A stretch of 5,882 bases of DNA from Candidatus Bandiella numerosa (lineage in GTDB: Bacteria; Pseudomonadota; Alphaproteobacteria; Rickettsiales; Midichloriaceae): assembly GCF_021811875.1 (NCBI RefSeq), contig NZ_JAJBJD010000058.1:1-5882 (forward strand), given 5' to 3'. Each line of letters starts with the position of its first letter. Positions within the stretch are counted from its first letter, which is position 1. The notes below the pieces were generated by a model. The model was not told where the DNA came from. It saw only the letters and a list, made by a program, of their open reading frames with translations, and ran no database searches. The position numbers and the translations under genes were made by a program. Shown here in pieces: positions 1 to 5,882 of this stretch.

Positions 1-18
1 TGAACTAACTCAGGCTCG

Positions 19-120
19 TCACAAATTCTGACCAAAATGGCAAAATATCAACTCTAAAATTAGAAAGTCAGGAAAATCTAAATTTAAACTTGCTCTAAAA
101 ACGAAGTTTCCGTTCAAGCA
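19..120 (-). other. Open minus-strand stretch, possible gene or repeat remnant
   Basis: Read on the minus strand, these bases give about 33 codons without a stop, with hydrophobic runs such as LDFPDFLILELIFCHFG. It is bounded by stops on both sides and has no ATG at its beginning. It lies directly against the point where the regulator on the other strand loses its homology-like N-terminus. I see no recognisable domain, and a stretch this short can arise by chance. It is listed because it may be part of an inserted repeat that removed the start of the downstream regulator. Confidence 0.15.
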
Positions 121-150
121 CTAGTTAGCAGGCGTTTAAAGATAAGAAGA

Positions 151-486
151 GTGATGTTGGGGATGAGCCAACAAGATATAGGCCGGGCTGTTGATGTCAG
201 CATTCAGCAAGTACAAAAATATGAAAAAGCTACTAATAGAATATCAAGTGGTAAGCTATTCACGATAGCCAAATTTTTGAAAGTGCCTATTACATATTTT
301 TATGAACAAAGTGATGAAAGCGAAGTAATCGCTAATGTATTTGCCGAAGAAGACGCCAAATATGAGATAGAGGATACCAATGCTGTTACTGAAAAAGAAA
401 TAGTTAATCTTATTAAGGCATTTAGTGAAATTAAAAGTGCCCAAAGTAGAAAAAAAATTACAGAATTAGTTAAAACGATGTCTTAA
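151..486 (+). CDS. XRE-family helix-turn-helix transcriptional regulator, probably 5'-truncated
   Basis: Predicted cytoplasmic DNA-binding regulator of 111 residues from a GTG start. An ATG follows immediately at codon 2. Residues 5-31 show the classic Cro/C1-type fold: the SQQDIG helix, then SIQQVQKYEKATNRIS as recognition helix and turn, followed by the GKLFTIAKFLKVPITYFYE helices. The tail after residue 65 (EKEIVNLIKAF...SRKKITELVKTM) is the helical extension common in alphaproteobacterial members. The frame stays open upstream to a stop at 85-87, and codons just before the GTG read SRRLKIRR, which fits the missing first helix (RLxxxR...LGxSQ). No ATG, GTG or TTG precedes 151 in that frame, and the ribosome site is weak (agaaga). 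So the start region seems lost or replaced and the protein may not fold. Its targets are unknown. The gene stands alone, with no neighbour that suggests a regulon. Confidence 0.8.
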   Translation: MMLGMSQQDIGRAVDVSIQQVQKYEKATNRISSGKLFTIAKFLKVPITYFYEQSDESEVIANVFAEEDAKYEIEDTNAVTEKEIVNLIKAFSEIKSAQSRKKITELVKTMS

Positions 487-505
487 GTTTTATATAAAAC
501 TTAAG
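482..505. terminator. Perfect 24-base palindrome over the regulator stop codon
   Basis: The bases from CTTAAG to CTTAAG read identically on both strands, centred on TATATA, and include the TAA stop of the XRE gene (484-486). It can form a hairpin in either transcript, but the stem is AT-only apart from the outer C/G pairs and no T-tract follows on either strand. A weak terminator or a dimeric-regulator operator are both possible; autoregulation is not suggested, because it sits at the 3' end of the gene. Confidence 0.4.
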
Positions 506-562
506 TCGATAATTAACCAAGCTGTAGACTAAGGGTCGTATAATTTTATATTATATCTAAGC

Positions 563-763
563 CTAAAACCCTTGCTTTTTGTCGCTCTGCACTTCATTTC
601 AGAATTTATCTCTTCTTTGTCCCCAAAAAGAAGTCTTAAGATAAACCACCTCTAGCCTGTGATGACTATGTCTTACTGAATTTGTTGGGCTGGGCGTACT
701 TACGGTCTCCAAAATCCTATTTTCTAATTCGTAAAATGCTAGAACGATAGAATGTAGAACCAT
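563..763 (-). pseudogene. Small minus-strand reading frame interrupted by TGA, unknown product
   Basis: Starting at ATG 763-761, the minus strand encodes 54 codons (MVLHSIVLAFYELENRILE...HHRLEVVYLK...WGQRRDKF) ending at TGA 601-599. The same frame then continues NEVQSDKKQGF to a TAG at 565-563. Its G+C is roughly 38%, a little above the neighbourhood, and the peptide is rich in residues unusual for random AT-rich frames (W, H, R, P). There is no convincing Shine-Dalgarno sequence before the ATG. I do not recognise a domain. It could be a small gene cut by a nonsense mutation, or a piece of a dispersed repeat that happens to be open. Confidence 0.3.
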
Positions 764-765
764 AA

Positions 766-864
766 GTTCATCATGACAGAGGCTTTAAAGAACCAGAGGC
801 GAAAGAAATGAAAAGACTCTCAGGTTTATATAAGGTTGTGGAGGTAGGTAAATTTGGTTCTTGA
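766..864 (+). other. Short open plus-strand stretch, possible gene remnant
   Basis: Between a TAA at 763-765 and a TGA at 862-864 there are 32 sense codons, including EPEAKEMKRLSGLYKVVEV. The only ATG is at 808 and would give 18 residues. The charged, protein-like composition suggests the C-terminal end of a lost gene, but the length is too short to exclude chance, and no start or ribosome site supports expression. No family is recognised. Confidence 0.15.
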
Positions 865-1087
865 CCATTTTTTAATAATATGTTAGCTTTTGTACCATGC
901 GTTGTTTATTTTCTAAAAATTAAAAATAATGAACATAGAGTTTAATTTTAAACGTAACTTCCTCCTTCTAGCATTCCTGCTGGCGGCTTAGCCGTTGCAT
1001 ATTCTCTAATTACTATTTTTATTGTGTTTTTTTATGGGTGGCGTAAGTAATTTCGCCTAAATATATTTTTGTTAAAGGAAAATAAAT
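865..1087 (+). promoter_or_regulatory. Leader region of the permease operon
   Basis: This region has no gene. It must hold the promoter for the downstream operon. The best candidate I see is TTGTTT (902-907), a 17-base spacer and AATAAT (925-930), which is only a moderate match to sigma-70. A small GC-paired hairpin (GGCG 1040-1043 with CGCC 1054-1057) lies just before the ribosome site. The site itself, AAAGGAA near 1074-1080, is well placed about 8 bases before ATG 1088. No riboswitch class is recognised. Confidence 0.3.
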
Positions 1088-2347
1088 ATGAAAGTTGACA
1101 AGAAAAATGAATTTGTCTCAATATTAGTGTGGCTAAGTTTAACCTTATTCTACTGTTATCAGTATGTACTTAGAATGTTACCTAATATTATTATGCCTGA
1201 TATTATGAGTAAATATCAAATCGGAGCAGCAGAATATGGTTCTTTTGCTGGTATATACTACATTGGATATATTGCTGTTCATATACCTATTGGTATATTT
1301 CTAACCAGATTTGGTGGCAAGAAAGTACTTCCTTTGTGTATAGCTTTGACTGCGAGTGGTCTTATTCCTCTTGTATATTTCGATTTTTGGGAAAGTGTAG
1401 TCATTGGTAGAGCCCTTACAGGAATTGGTTCTTCTGCTGCTATAGTAGGAGCATTACAGATTTTTCGCATAATATATCCTACAAAATTTGCTAGGATGCT
1501 GGGGTTTACAGTGTCTGCTAGTTTAATTACAGTAGTATATGTTGGAACCCCGCTTGCGAGTATTATAAAATCAATAGGTATTGATGCAACCATTAACATA
1601 TTGATATGTTCAGGAATTGCTTTGGCGCTTATCACCTATATAATAATGCCAAAATCTGCTCAAGAGGTTTCTCATAGTGATATTTGGAGTGATATTAAGG
1701 CAGTTATTTGTAATTATAAACTACTATTTGCTAGTTTGTTTGCTGGATTTATGGTTGGTCCACTTGAAGGATTTGCTGATGCGTGGGGTAGTGCCTTTAT
1801 GATTGCAGTTTATGGTATTGAAAAGACAATCGCTGATTCCTTAACGTTATCTATATTATTTGGTATGTTTATGGGGTGTATTGTTTTGCCATACATTGCT
1901 GATAAAACAAGGTTTTATCTTGGGGTAACTATAGCTTCTGGTATAGGGATGATAATATGTTTTGTATATATATTAAGTGGTGGTGCCAATGAAAAATCGC
2001 TTTATTATACATGCTTAGTCACTGGTATATTCTGTGCTTATCAAGTTGTTATTATTTCTAAGATTGCAACCTATGTTTCTGAAGAAAGAAGCGGGATGGC
2101 AGCAGCAGTTGCAAATATGATAATCATGACATTTGGTTGGGTTTTTCATAATGCTATTGGTAAGAGCTTGGATAGATCATGGGATGGTACTTTGGTTGAT
2201 GGAGTGAAATCATATAGTTCTGAAGCATTTACAAATAGTATTTCGATTATTCCAATCGCCATGTCCGTAGCGGTAATTGGCTTTACTATTATGGGAATGA
2301 GTAATATTATTCATGCACGAATACAACAAAAAGCGAGAACAGTATGA
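1088..2347 (+). CDS. Major facilitator superfamily (MFS) permease
   Basis: Inner-membrane secondary transporter of 419 residues, the usual length for a 12-helix MFS protein. Hydrophobic helices can be followed at about 11-31, 50-73, 80-97, 102-127, 138-160, 168-187, 211-240, 250-270, 277-297, 304-328, 336-357 and 383-405. The cytoplasmic loop 2-3 carries RFGGKK (74-79) and its half-repeat IADKTR (270-275), the MFS motif-A positions, although the usual acidic residue of the first copy is replaced. Helix 4 has RALTGIG (108-114), like motif B. The N-terminal YCYQYVLRMLPNIIMPDIM resembles the YxYxLRxxPxxM start of a group of permeases common in intracellular gammaproteobacteria and rickettsias, whose substrates mostly remain unassigned. 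Its stop overlaps the ATG of the following penicillin-binding protein, so the two are probably translated together. Import of a host metabolite is the likeliest role; the direction and cargo are not visible. Confidence 0.9.
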   Translation: MKVDKKNEFVSILVWLSLTLFYCYQYVLRMLPNIIMPDIMSKYQIGAAEYGSFAGIYYIGYIAVHIPIGIFLTRFGGKKVLPLCIALTASGLIPLVYFDFWESVVIGRALTGIGSSAAIVGALQIFRIIYPTKFARMLGFTVSASLITVVYVGTPLASIIKSIGIDATINILICSGIALALITYIIMPKSAQEVSHSDIWSDIKAVICNYKLLFASLFAGFMVGPLEGFADAWGSAFMIAVYGIEKTIADSLTLSILFGMFMGCIVLPYIADKTRFYLGVTIASGIGMIICFVYILSGGANEKSLYYTCLVTGIFCAYQVVIISKIATYVSEERSGMAAAVANMIIMTFGWVFHNAIGKSLDRSWDGTLVDGVKSYSSEAFTNSISIIPIAMSVAVIGFTIMGMSNIIHARIQQKARTV

Positions 2348-3693
2348 AAATTGGTATAATACCACTAATAATAATTACTTTGCTGCCTCACATAGTTGGG
2401 GCAGCAAATAACATTCCCGACGAGATAGAGCAATTAATAAAAGAAGCAGATCCAAACTTAAATATTGGAGTAAAAATTACTAATTTAGATCAAGGGAAAG
2501 TTATTTTTGAGAAAAATGCTGATAGATATTTTATCCCAGCCAGTACTTTAAAGTTTGTTACGATCGTTGCTGCGCTTGAGCATTTCGGTGAAAATTACGA
2601 TTTTACTAGTAAGTTGATAAATAAAAATCAAGATTATTATCTTCATATTCACGATCCAGATTTTGGGATTGATGATCTTAAGTATTTTGTGGCAGAAGTT
2701 GCAAAGCATTCAAATAAAAATATAAAAGGAAATATTTATATCATAGATAATAAATTTTCTGTACCTGCAACTATGAGAGATAAAACTTTTAGTGATTCTC
2801 TATATTGTTACGGTGCTCCAATAACATTGGTTCATATAAATAAGAATTGCAGTAAACTAGATGTTGAGCCAGGTGAGTTAGGTGGGGTTATAAAAATTAT
2901 TTCCCATCCGAATTTTCCTTATACCATAGTTAATAATACTAAGACAATTGCCAAAAATGAAAATGATAGATTGGTGGTGACTATAAAAGAGGGAAAATAT
3001 ATTATCAAAGGTACTCTAAGTCAATCGACCGGGCCAGTAACAATTGCAGCAGTAGCAAATGATAATTTGTCTCAAATTAAATATCATTTGAAAAAGCAAC
3101 TTAACAATCAAGGGGTAGCATTAAAAGGAAAAATATTATTCAGCGAGGATGAGGTAAAAGGTGAAAAAGCTATAGCTTCACTCTCCAAAAATATTAAAGA
3201 TCTTGCTGCTAAGGCAATGAAAAAATCCGATAACTTTATTACAGATTATTTTCTTGCTGAATTTGCTTCTAAATATGGTGTTACGGAATGGGACTGGGCG
3301 GCAGCTAAATTAAAGGAAGTTGCTAAACAAAGATTTAATGTTGATTTAACGAAATCAGACATAAGAGACGGTTCTGGTATTTCAAGGCAAAATTTGCTTA
3401 CAGTGCACCAATTTGATGGATTACTAAAAGCAGTAGTAAAAAGTGAAAAGTTTGAATTGGTAAAATCTATTCTTGCGAGTCCTAATGATGATTCTACTTT
3501 GCACGACCGTTTTGAGCATTATGATATTTATGCTAAAACTGGCTCTCTAACTGGGATTTCTGCTCTAGTTGGTTATTTTTATAATTCTAAAAAAGAGCTT
3601 CATAGCTTTGTAATTATGGCAAATAATTTTTATCAAAACCGTTTGCTATATCACAAATTAGAAGGAGATATTATCAAATTAGTGATTCAATAA
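2344..3693 (+). CDS. dacB: D-alanyl-D-alanine carboxypeptidase/endopeptidase, peptidase S13 (PBP4-like)
   Basis: Exported penicillin-binding protein of 449 residues, close to the normal length for the S13 family. It would trim the terminal D-Ala from peptidoglycan stem peptides and/or cut D-Ala-meso-DAP cross-links in the periplasm. A signal peptide (MKIGIIPLIIITLLPHIVGA) has a likely cleavage site near residue 20 or 21. All three active-site motifs are present: SxxK at S67-K70 (PASTLK), SxN at S295-N297 (KKSDN), and KTG at 398-400 (YAKTGSLTG). Further family landmarks are HDPDFG (103-108), YGAPITLVHINKN (156-168) followed by a PG, and RDGSGISRQNLLT (341-353). The large insert between SxxK and SxN is typical of S13. 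Its ATG overlaps the permease TGA (ATGA), with only a weak ribosome site, which points to translational coupling. It appears intact and functional. Confidence 0.93.
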   Translation: MKIGIIPLIIITLLPHIVGAANNIPDEIEQLIKEADPNLNIGVKITNLDQGKVIFEKNADRYFIPASTLKFVTIVAALEHFGENYDFTSKLINKNQDYYLHIHDPDFGIDDLKYFVAEVAKHSNKNIKGNIYIIDNKFSVPATMRDKTFSDSLYCYGAPITLVHINKNCSKLDVEPGELGGVIKIISHPNFPYTIVNNTKTIAKNENDRLVVTIKEGKYIIKGTLSQSTGPVTIAAVANDNLSQIKYHLKKQLNNQGVALKGKILFSEDEVKGEKAIASLSKNIKDLAAKAMKKSDNFITDYFLAEFASKYGVTEWDWAAAKLKEVAKQRFNVDLTKSDIRDGSGISRQNLLTVHQFDGLLKAVVKSEKFELVKSILASPNDDSTLHDRFEHYDIYAKTGSLTGISALVGYFYNSKKELHSFVIMANNFYQNRLLYHKLEGDIIKLVIQ

Positions 3694-3705
3694 AGTTTTT
3701 TGTTA

Positions 3706-3755
3706 TGCAGTCTCAAGCCCCAAATTATCAATTTAAAATGGTGCTTGAGATTGTA
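3706..3755. terminator. Hairpin between convergent genes, probable bidirectional terminator
   Basis: Arms 3706-3721 and 3740-3755 pair over 16 positions with one mismatch and two G-T pairs, around a core of TCTCAAGC/GCTTGAGA; the loop is 18 bases. It lies in the 70-base gap between the dacB stop and the ankyrin gene stop, where a terminator for both is expected. Neither strand has a T-tract right after the stem; the T-run sits before it on the plus strand (3696-3701). So it is not a textbook intrinsic terminator, and an RNA-stabilising stem is the alternative. Confidence 0.5.
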
Positions 3756-3763
3756 GCAGGTTC

Positions 3764-5317
3764 TTAAAAATCATTTTCCACGTTATTGCCAAATAACTCT
3801 GGGGTTTCATCTATTATTGGACTATTTAGAATCTCTGATAAGTCGTAAAGAGTTCCATTTATATCTTTTACTTGTACGTTTTCTGATAACACTCCTTTTT
3901 GATGAAAGTATTTAACGACTAGCTTTAGTTGAGTTAGGGTTGGTTGATAATGACCACTGCAATTGTTAATAAATGTAATTTTTCCGTCTACTATGTTCAT
4001 ATGTCCGCCACATGCTACTGGTTTTCCGTAGCCGTATAGCTCTTTTGTTGGTTTGCTTTTTAAGAAAAAACTATGATGAAGACCATTAAAATGACCATTT
4101 AAATCATTTTGTACGTATAAGTCCCCATTTTTACTTATAACATAGATAGAATCATTTTGTTCATTAAAAGTTACTAGCTTTTTTTCTCCGTAAGTATAAT
4201 AAAACTTACCTTCTATTATACATGTTTTACTTTTTTCTTGGATATCTTGGGTGTTAGATTCACAACCTTGTTCTGTTTCTTTTCTAGCTTGTGGTTGAGA
4301 GCAGACTAAAAACTCGCCATGTTTAAATTTGAAAGGTATGCCATTTTTTTGAAAATATGCTATATGTTCCTTTTGTGCTCCATCTCTTTTTATTACTGAG
4401 AAAATATCGTGAGCATGTTCTTTGAGAAAATAAGATACAATGAGAATATCATTTATTTCTTTCGCTTTTTTAAATAACTCATACGCGTTTTCAGATGAGA
4501 TATTTTCTACGAATTTTTTTACAGATTGGTCATGTTCTACAACGAAATCAACTACGTGCGGTTGGCTGGCGTATGTTTTTGAAATTAATTGTCGATCAAA
4601 TATAGCTCCTTGAGAAATTAAATGCTCAGCTATTAAGGGTTTGTTTTGATAAATAGCGCATAGTACTGGGGTGGTAGGTTGTCCACCATAATCATTGGTA
4701 ATATTTAGGTCTATATTTTCTTCTAGAAGTATATCGATTACTTCTACAGAGCCCATACCTATTGCAGAAAAAATAACATGTTGAGAATTAGGCTCAACTT
4801 TATTTATGTCGACTACTTTTTTAACTACTTTCTTAAAAACCTCAGGTTTATCAATAAAGCTGGACAGATGTGAGGGGTCAATATGGATATTTTTATGATC
4901 TAACAACGAATCTACAATTCTTTGATCTTCTCTTGCTAGCATTAAGCTTGCTCCGCTAATAAAGCAATCATATTTTTTAAACAATTCAATGGTTTTCATT
5001 AAGCTCTCAAAAAGTATTTCTTTATATTCTAAATACTCAGGATTATGTACTAAACTGGTATACACACTTAGCAAGGTATCAATAGGATTAGGTAAATTCT
5101 TAAATGCTTGAGTTAAGGAATAATTGTGGTGTCCGGCTATTACTAAGCCTAGATAAGGAATTAGTGATAGTTTGTTATAAGATATAGCGGTGAATAAATG
5201 ATTTGGATTTATATTTGCTCCTAGTTGCTTTGCAAGTTCATAAACTTGTTCTCTTTTATTCTCAATGATGGCTGTATTTAGCTCGTTGTTTAATTCTTCA
5301 AAAGATCTTACTTTCAT
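3764..5317 (-). CDS. Ankyrin-repeat protein with a C-terminal SGHY-motif domain, candidate effector
   Basis: Soluble 517-residue protein with no signal peptide or membrane helix. Residues 1-330 are mostly paired helices. The clearest ankyrin units are at about 178-205 (HVIFSAIGMGSVEVIDILL...DLN) and 212-240 (PVLCAIYQNKPLIAEHLISQGA); the rest are divergent. A polar linker (about 341-363, rich in Q, E and K) leads to a beta-rich second domain (about 366-485) with HHSFFL (414-419), GKPVACGGHM (431-440), DGKITFINN (444-452) and SGHYQP (454-459), followed by a helix ending at KGV (474-476). I recall this HHS...PV..G...G.i..i...SGHY.P pattern from C-terminal domains of large, often secreted proteins in varied bacteria, but cannot name its activity. 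Ankyrin proteins of intracellular bacteria are often host-directed, so an effector role is plausible but inferred. The start is supported by a G-rich ribosome site (gggggg) about 6 bases upstream and a strong promoter. Confidence 0.85.
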   Translation of the reverse strand: MKVRSFEELNNELNTAIIENKREQVYELAKQLGANINPNHLFTAISYNKLSLIPYLGLVIAGHHNYSLTQAFKNLPNPIDTLLSVYTSLVHNPEYLEYKEILFESLMKTIELFKKYDCFISGASLMLAREDQRIVDSLLDHKNIHIDPSHLSSFIDKPEVFKKVVKKVVDINKVEPNSQHVIFSAIGMGSVEVIDILLEENIDLNITNDYGGQPTTPVLCAIYQNKPLIAEHLISQGAIFDRQLISKTYASQPHVVDFVVEHDQSVKKFVENISSENAYELFKKAKEINDILIVSYFLKEHAHDIFSVIKRDGAQKEHIAYFQKNGIPFKFKHGEFLVCSQPQARKETEQGCESNTQDIQEKSKTCIIEGKFYYTYGEKKLVTFNEQNDSIYVISKNGDLYVQNDLNGHFNGLHHSFFLKSKPTKELYGYGKPVACGGHMNIVDGKITFINNCSGHYQPTLTQLKLVVKYFHQKGVLSENVQVKDINGTLYDLSEILNSPIIDETPELFGNNVENDF

Positions 5318-5343
5318 GTTAACCCCCCAATTTTATTAACATT

Positions 5344-5372
5344 AATATAAAGATAATTAGCTCTTTTGTCAA
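5344..5372 (-). promoter_or_regulatory. Sigma-70 promoter of the ankyrin gene
   Basis: On the minus strand TTGACA (5372-5367) is followed by exactly 17 bases and then TATATT (5349-5344). This is a perfect -35 and a 5/6 -10 at ideal spacing. Transcription would begin near 5337, giving a leader of about 20 bases with the ribosome site GGGGGG at about 5324-5329. This suggests strong, largely constitutive expression. Confidence 0.75.
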
Positions 5373-5420
5373 CAGATAATTAATAAGTATTAATAAAATG
5401 GATAAGTGTTATATTTTTTA

Positions 5421-5450
5421 AAATTATAAGGAATGTGGTCCTTATAATTT
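5421..5450. repeat. Perfect 12-bp inverted repeat with 6-base loop
   Basis: AAATTATAAGGA (5421-5432) and TCCTTATAATTT (5439-5450) are exact reverse complements around atgtgg. It lies about 50 bases upstream of the ankyrin -35 element. It may be a regulator site, a terminator for a gene that once lay to the right, or a short palindromic element. Neither strand has a clean T-tract after it. Confidence 0.5.
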
Positions 5451-5544
5451 GAATTTGACTTAATATAACTTATGTTTACGAGTTCATTAAGGAATGAGTA
5501 GGTAATTATAAAAGAAAGGAAGTATATTTCTTAATGTATGATTA

Positions 5545-5610
5545 AAAGCTGACGCAGGCATATGTGGGTATCAGGACTCTCGTGGGCTCGGAGATGTGTA
5601 TAATAGACAG
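5545..5610 (+). other. Sequencing adapter contamination: Illumina Nextera P7/i7/Read-2 transposase adapter
   Basis: Positions 5577-5610 match the 34-base Nextera Read-2 transposase adapter at 32 of 34 bases; the run 5578-5603 is identical, and 5592-5610 is the synthetic Tn5 mosaic end with one change (5604). The 8 bases before it (5569-5576, tatcagga) match i7 index N704 (GCTCAGGA) at 6 of 8. The 24 bases before that (5545-5568) align without gaps to the P7 primer at 15 of 24, including ggcata. The order P7, index, Read-2, mosaic end is exactly that of a library molecule, with accuracy falling away from the insert. The mosaic end is man-made and does not occur at natural IS50 ends. This stretch is therefore an assembly artefact, not genome. 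Confidence 0.95.
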
Positions 5611-5640
5611 CATTTATTGCATATCTTCCTTGCTTTGCAT

Positions 5641-5882
5641 TTATGCAACGGCCTTTACTAATAATACTAAAAGCACTTGCGTTTGATTAAATTTCATATC
5701 TTTGCTGTATCCCTTTTCTCTGAACCCATCTTCTGTGAATGATTCAAAGTATAGAGTTGTTGCATCATAGAAGATTGCATCTACTTCTTGGTTCAGTAAA
5801 TTTTGTGCATTTTTGAATGCTATCTCCTGTATGTTATCGATAACCTTATCATCTAACTTATCCATCATTCTGTAAACTGAAT
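5641..5882 (-). CDS. IS4/IS1634-like DDE transposase, internal fragment
   Basis: The frame enters from the right edge (SVYRMMDKLDD...) and stops at 5643-5641, so both ends of the real protein are missing. The core IFYDATTLYFES, then DGFREKGYSKDMKFNQTQVLLVLLV, is characteristic of IS1634-type members of the IS4 superfamily. The Asp of YDATTLYFE (residue 35 counted from ATG 5868) is the first catalytic carboxylate of the DDE triad. Family members would continue past LLV with a conserved segment leading to a GN(T)xE-type motif. Here the frame ends KAVA and stop, about 30 bases from an adapter-derived segment. The break may be a genuine truncation or part of the misassembly. The fragment itself would be inactive. 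Confidence 0.8.
   Translation of the reverse strand, partial: SVYRMMDKLDDKVIDNIQEIAFKNAQNLLNQEVDAIFYDATTLYFESFTEDGFREKGYSKDMKFNQTQVLLVLLVKAVA

Noticed and set aside
256..444. 62-codon minus-strand frame opposite the XRE gene
   Set aside because: It lies fully inside the regulator on the other strand, has no family resemblance, and its F/Y/I/N-rich content is what the complement of an AT-rich gene gives.
991..1001. Shared 11-mer GCCGTTGCATA with the minus strand at 5642-5652, considered as a repeat boundary
   Set aside because: Several 11-base matches are expected by chance in a window of this size, and the flanks do not align.
1279..1635. 118-codon minus-strand frame inside the permease gene
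   Set aside because: It is an antisense shadow of the membrane-protein coding sequence. There is no ribosome site or recognisable domain.
5577..5610. A natural Tn5/IS50 end or a transposon insertion
   Set aside because: Natural IS50 outside and inside ends differ from the hyperactive mosaic end seen here, and the bases next to it are the synthetic Nextera tail, so an adapter is the only sensible explanation.
5610..5647. Near-repeat GCATTTATTGCA / GCATTTATGCA considered as an IS end or small repeat array
   Set aside because: There are only two imperfect short copies, with no inverted partner or target duplication, next to a misassembled join.
1..5882. CRISPR array, tRNA or rRNA genes
   Set aside because: I saw no regularly spaced direct repeats, no cloverleaf with the conserved T-arm bases, and no rRNA-like segment.

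Overview
The window is AT-rich DNA that most resembles a genome of the Rickettsiales, probably a Rickettsia-like intracellular bacterium. The evidence is base composition, an alphaproteobacterial-type XRE regulator, a single-copy-looking MFS permease paired with a penicillin-binding protein, an ankyrin-repeat protein, a transposase fragment, and long gene-poor stretches with broken reading frames. The assignment rests on style and recalled family resemblance, not on a marker gene.

Layout from left to right: (1) 1-486 holds a short open minus-strand stretch and then an XRE-family helix-turn-helix regulator whose first helix is cut off by the available start codon, so it looks 5'-damaged. (2) 482-505 is a perfect 24-base palindrome over the regulator's stop codon. 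(3) 506-1087 is gene-poor. It contains a 54-codon minus-strand reading frame (599-763) that continues past a TGA, and a short plus-strand open stretch (766-864); both look like remnants or repeat-borne sequence. (4) 1088-3693 is a two-gene plus-strand operon: a 12-helix MFS permease followed, with an ATGA overlap, by an exported S13-family D-alanyl-D-alanine carboxypeptidase/endopeptidase (PBP4/DacB-like) with all three catalytic motifs. (5) 3706-3755 is a long hairpin between convergent genes. (6) 3764-5317 (minus) is a 517-residue ankyrin-type protein with a distinct C-terminal domain marked by HHS and SGHYQP motifs, driven by a near-consensus sigma-70 promoter. (7) 5421-5450 is a perfect 12-bp hairpin upstream of that promoter. 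(8) 5545-5610 is not biological: it matches an Illumina Nextera P7 / i7 index / Read-2 transposase adapter. (9) 5611-5882 carries the interior of an IS4/IS1634-like transposase running off the right edge.

The permease and the carboxypeptidase are probably co-translated and may link uptake or export of a small molecule to peptidoglycan maturation, though the substrate cannot be read from sequence. The ankyrin protein is the best candidate for something biologically novel (a possible host-directed effector). The most decisive observation is the adapter: the join between the left part (up to about 5544) and the transposase at right should not be treated as real genome structure.
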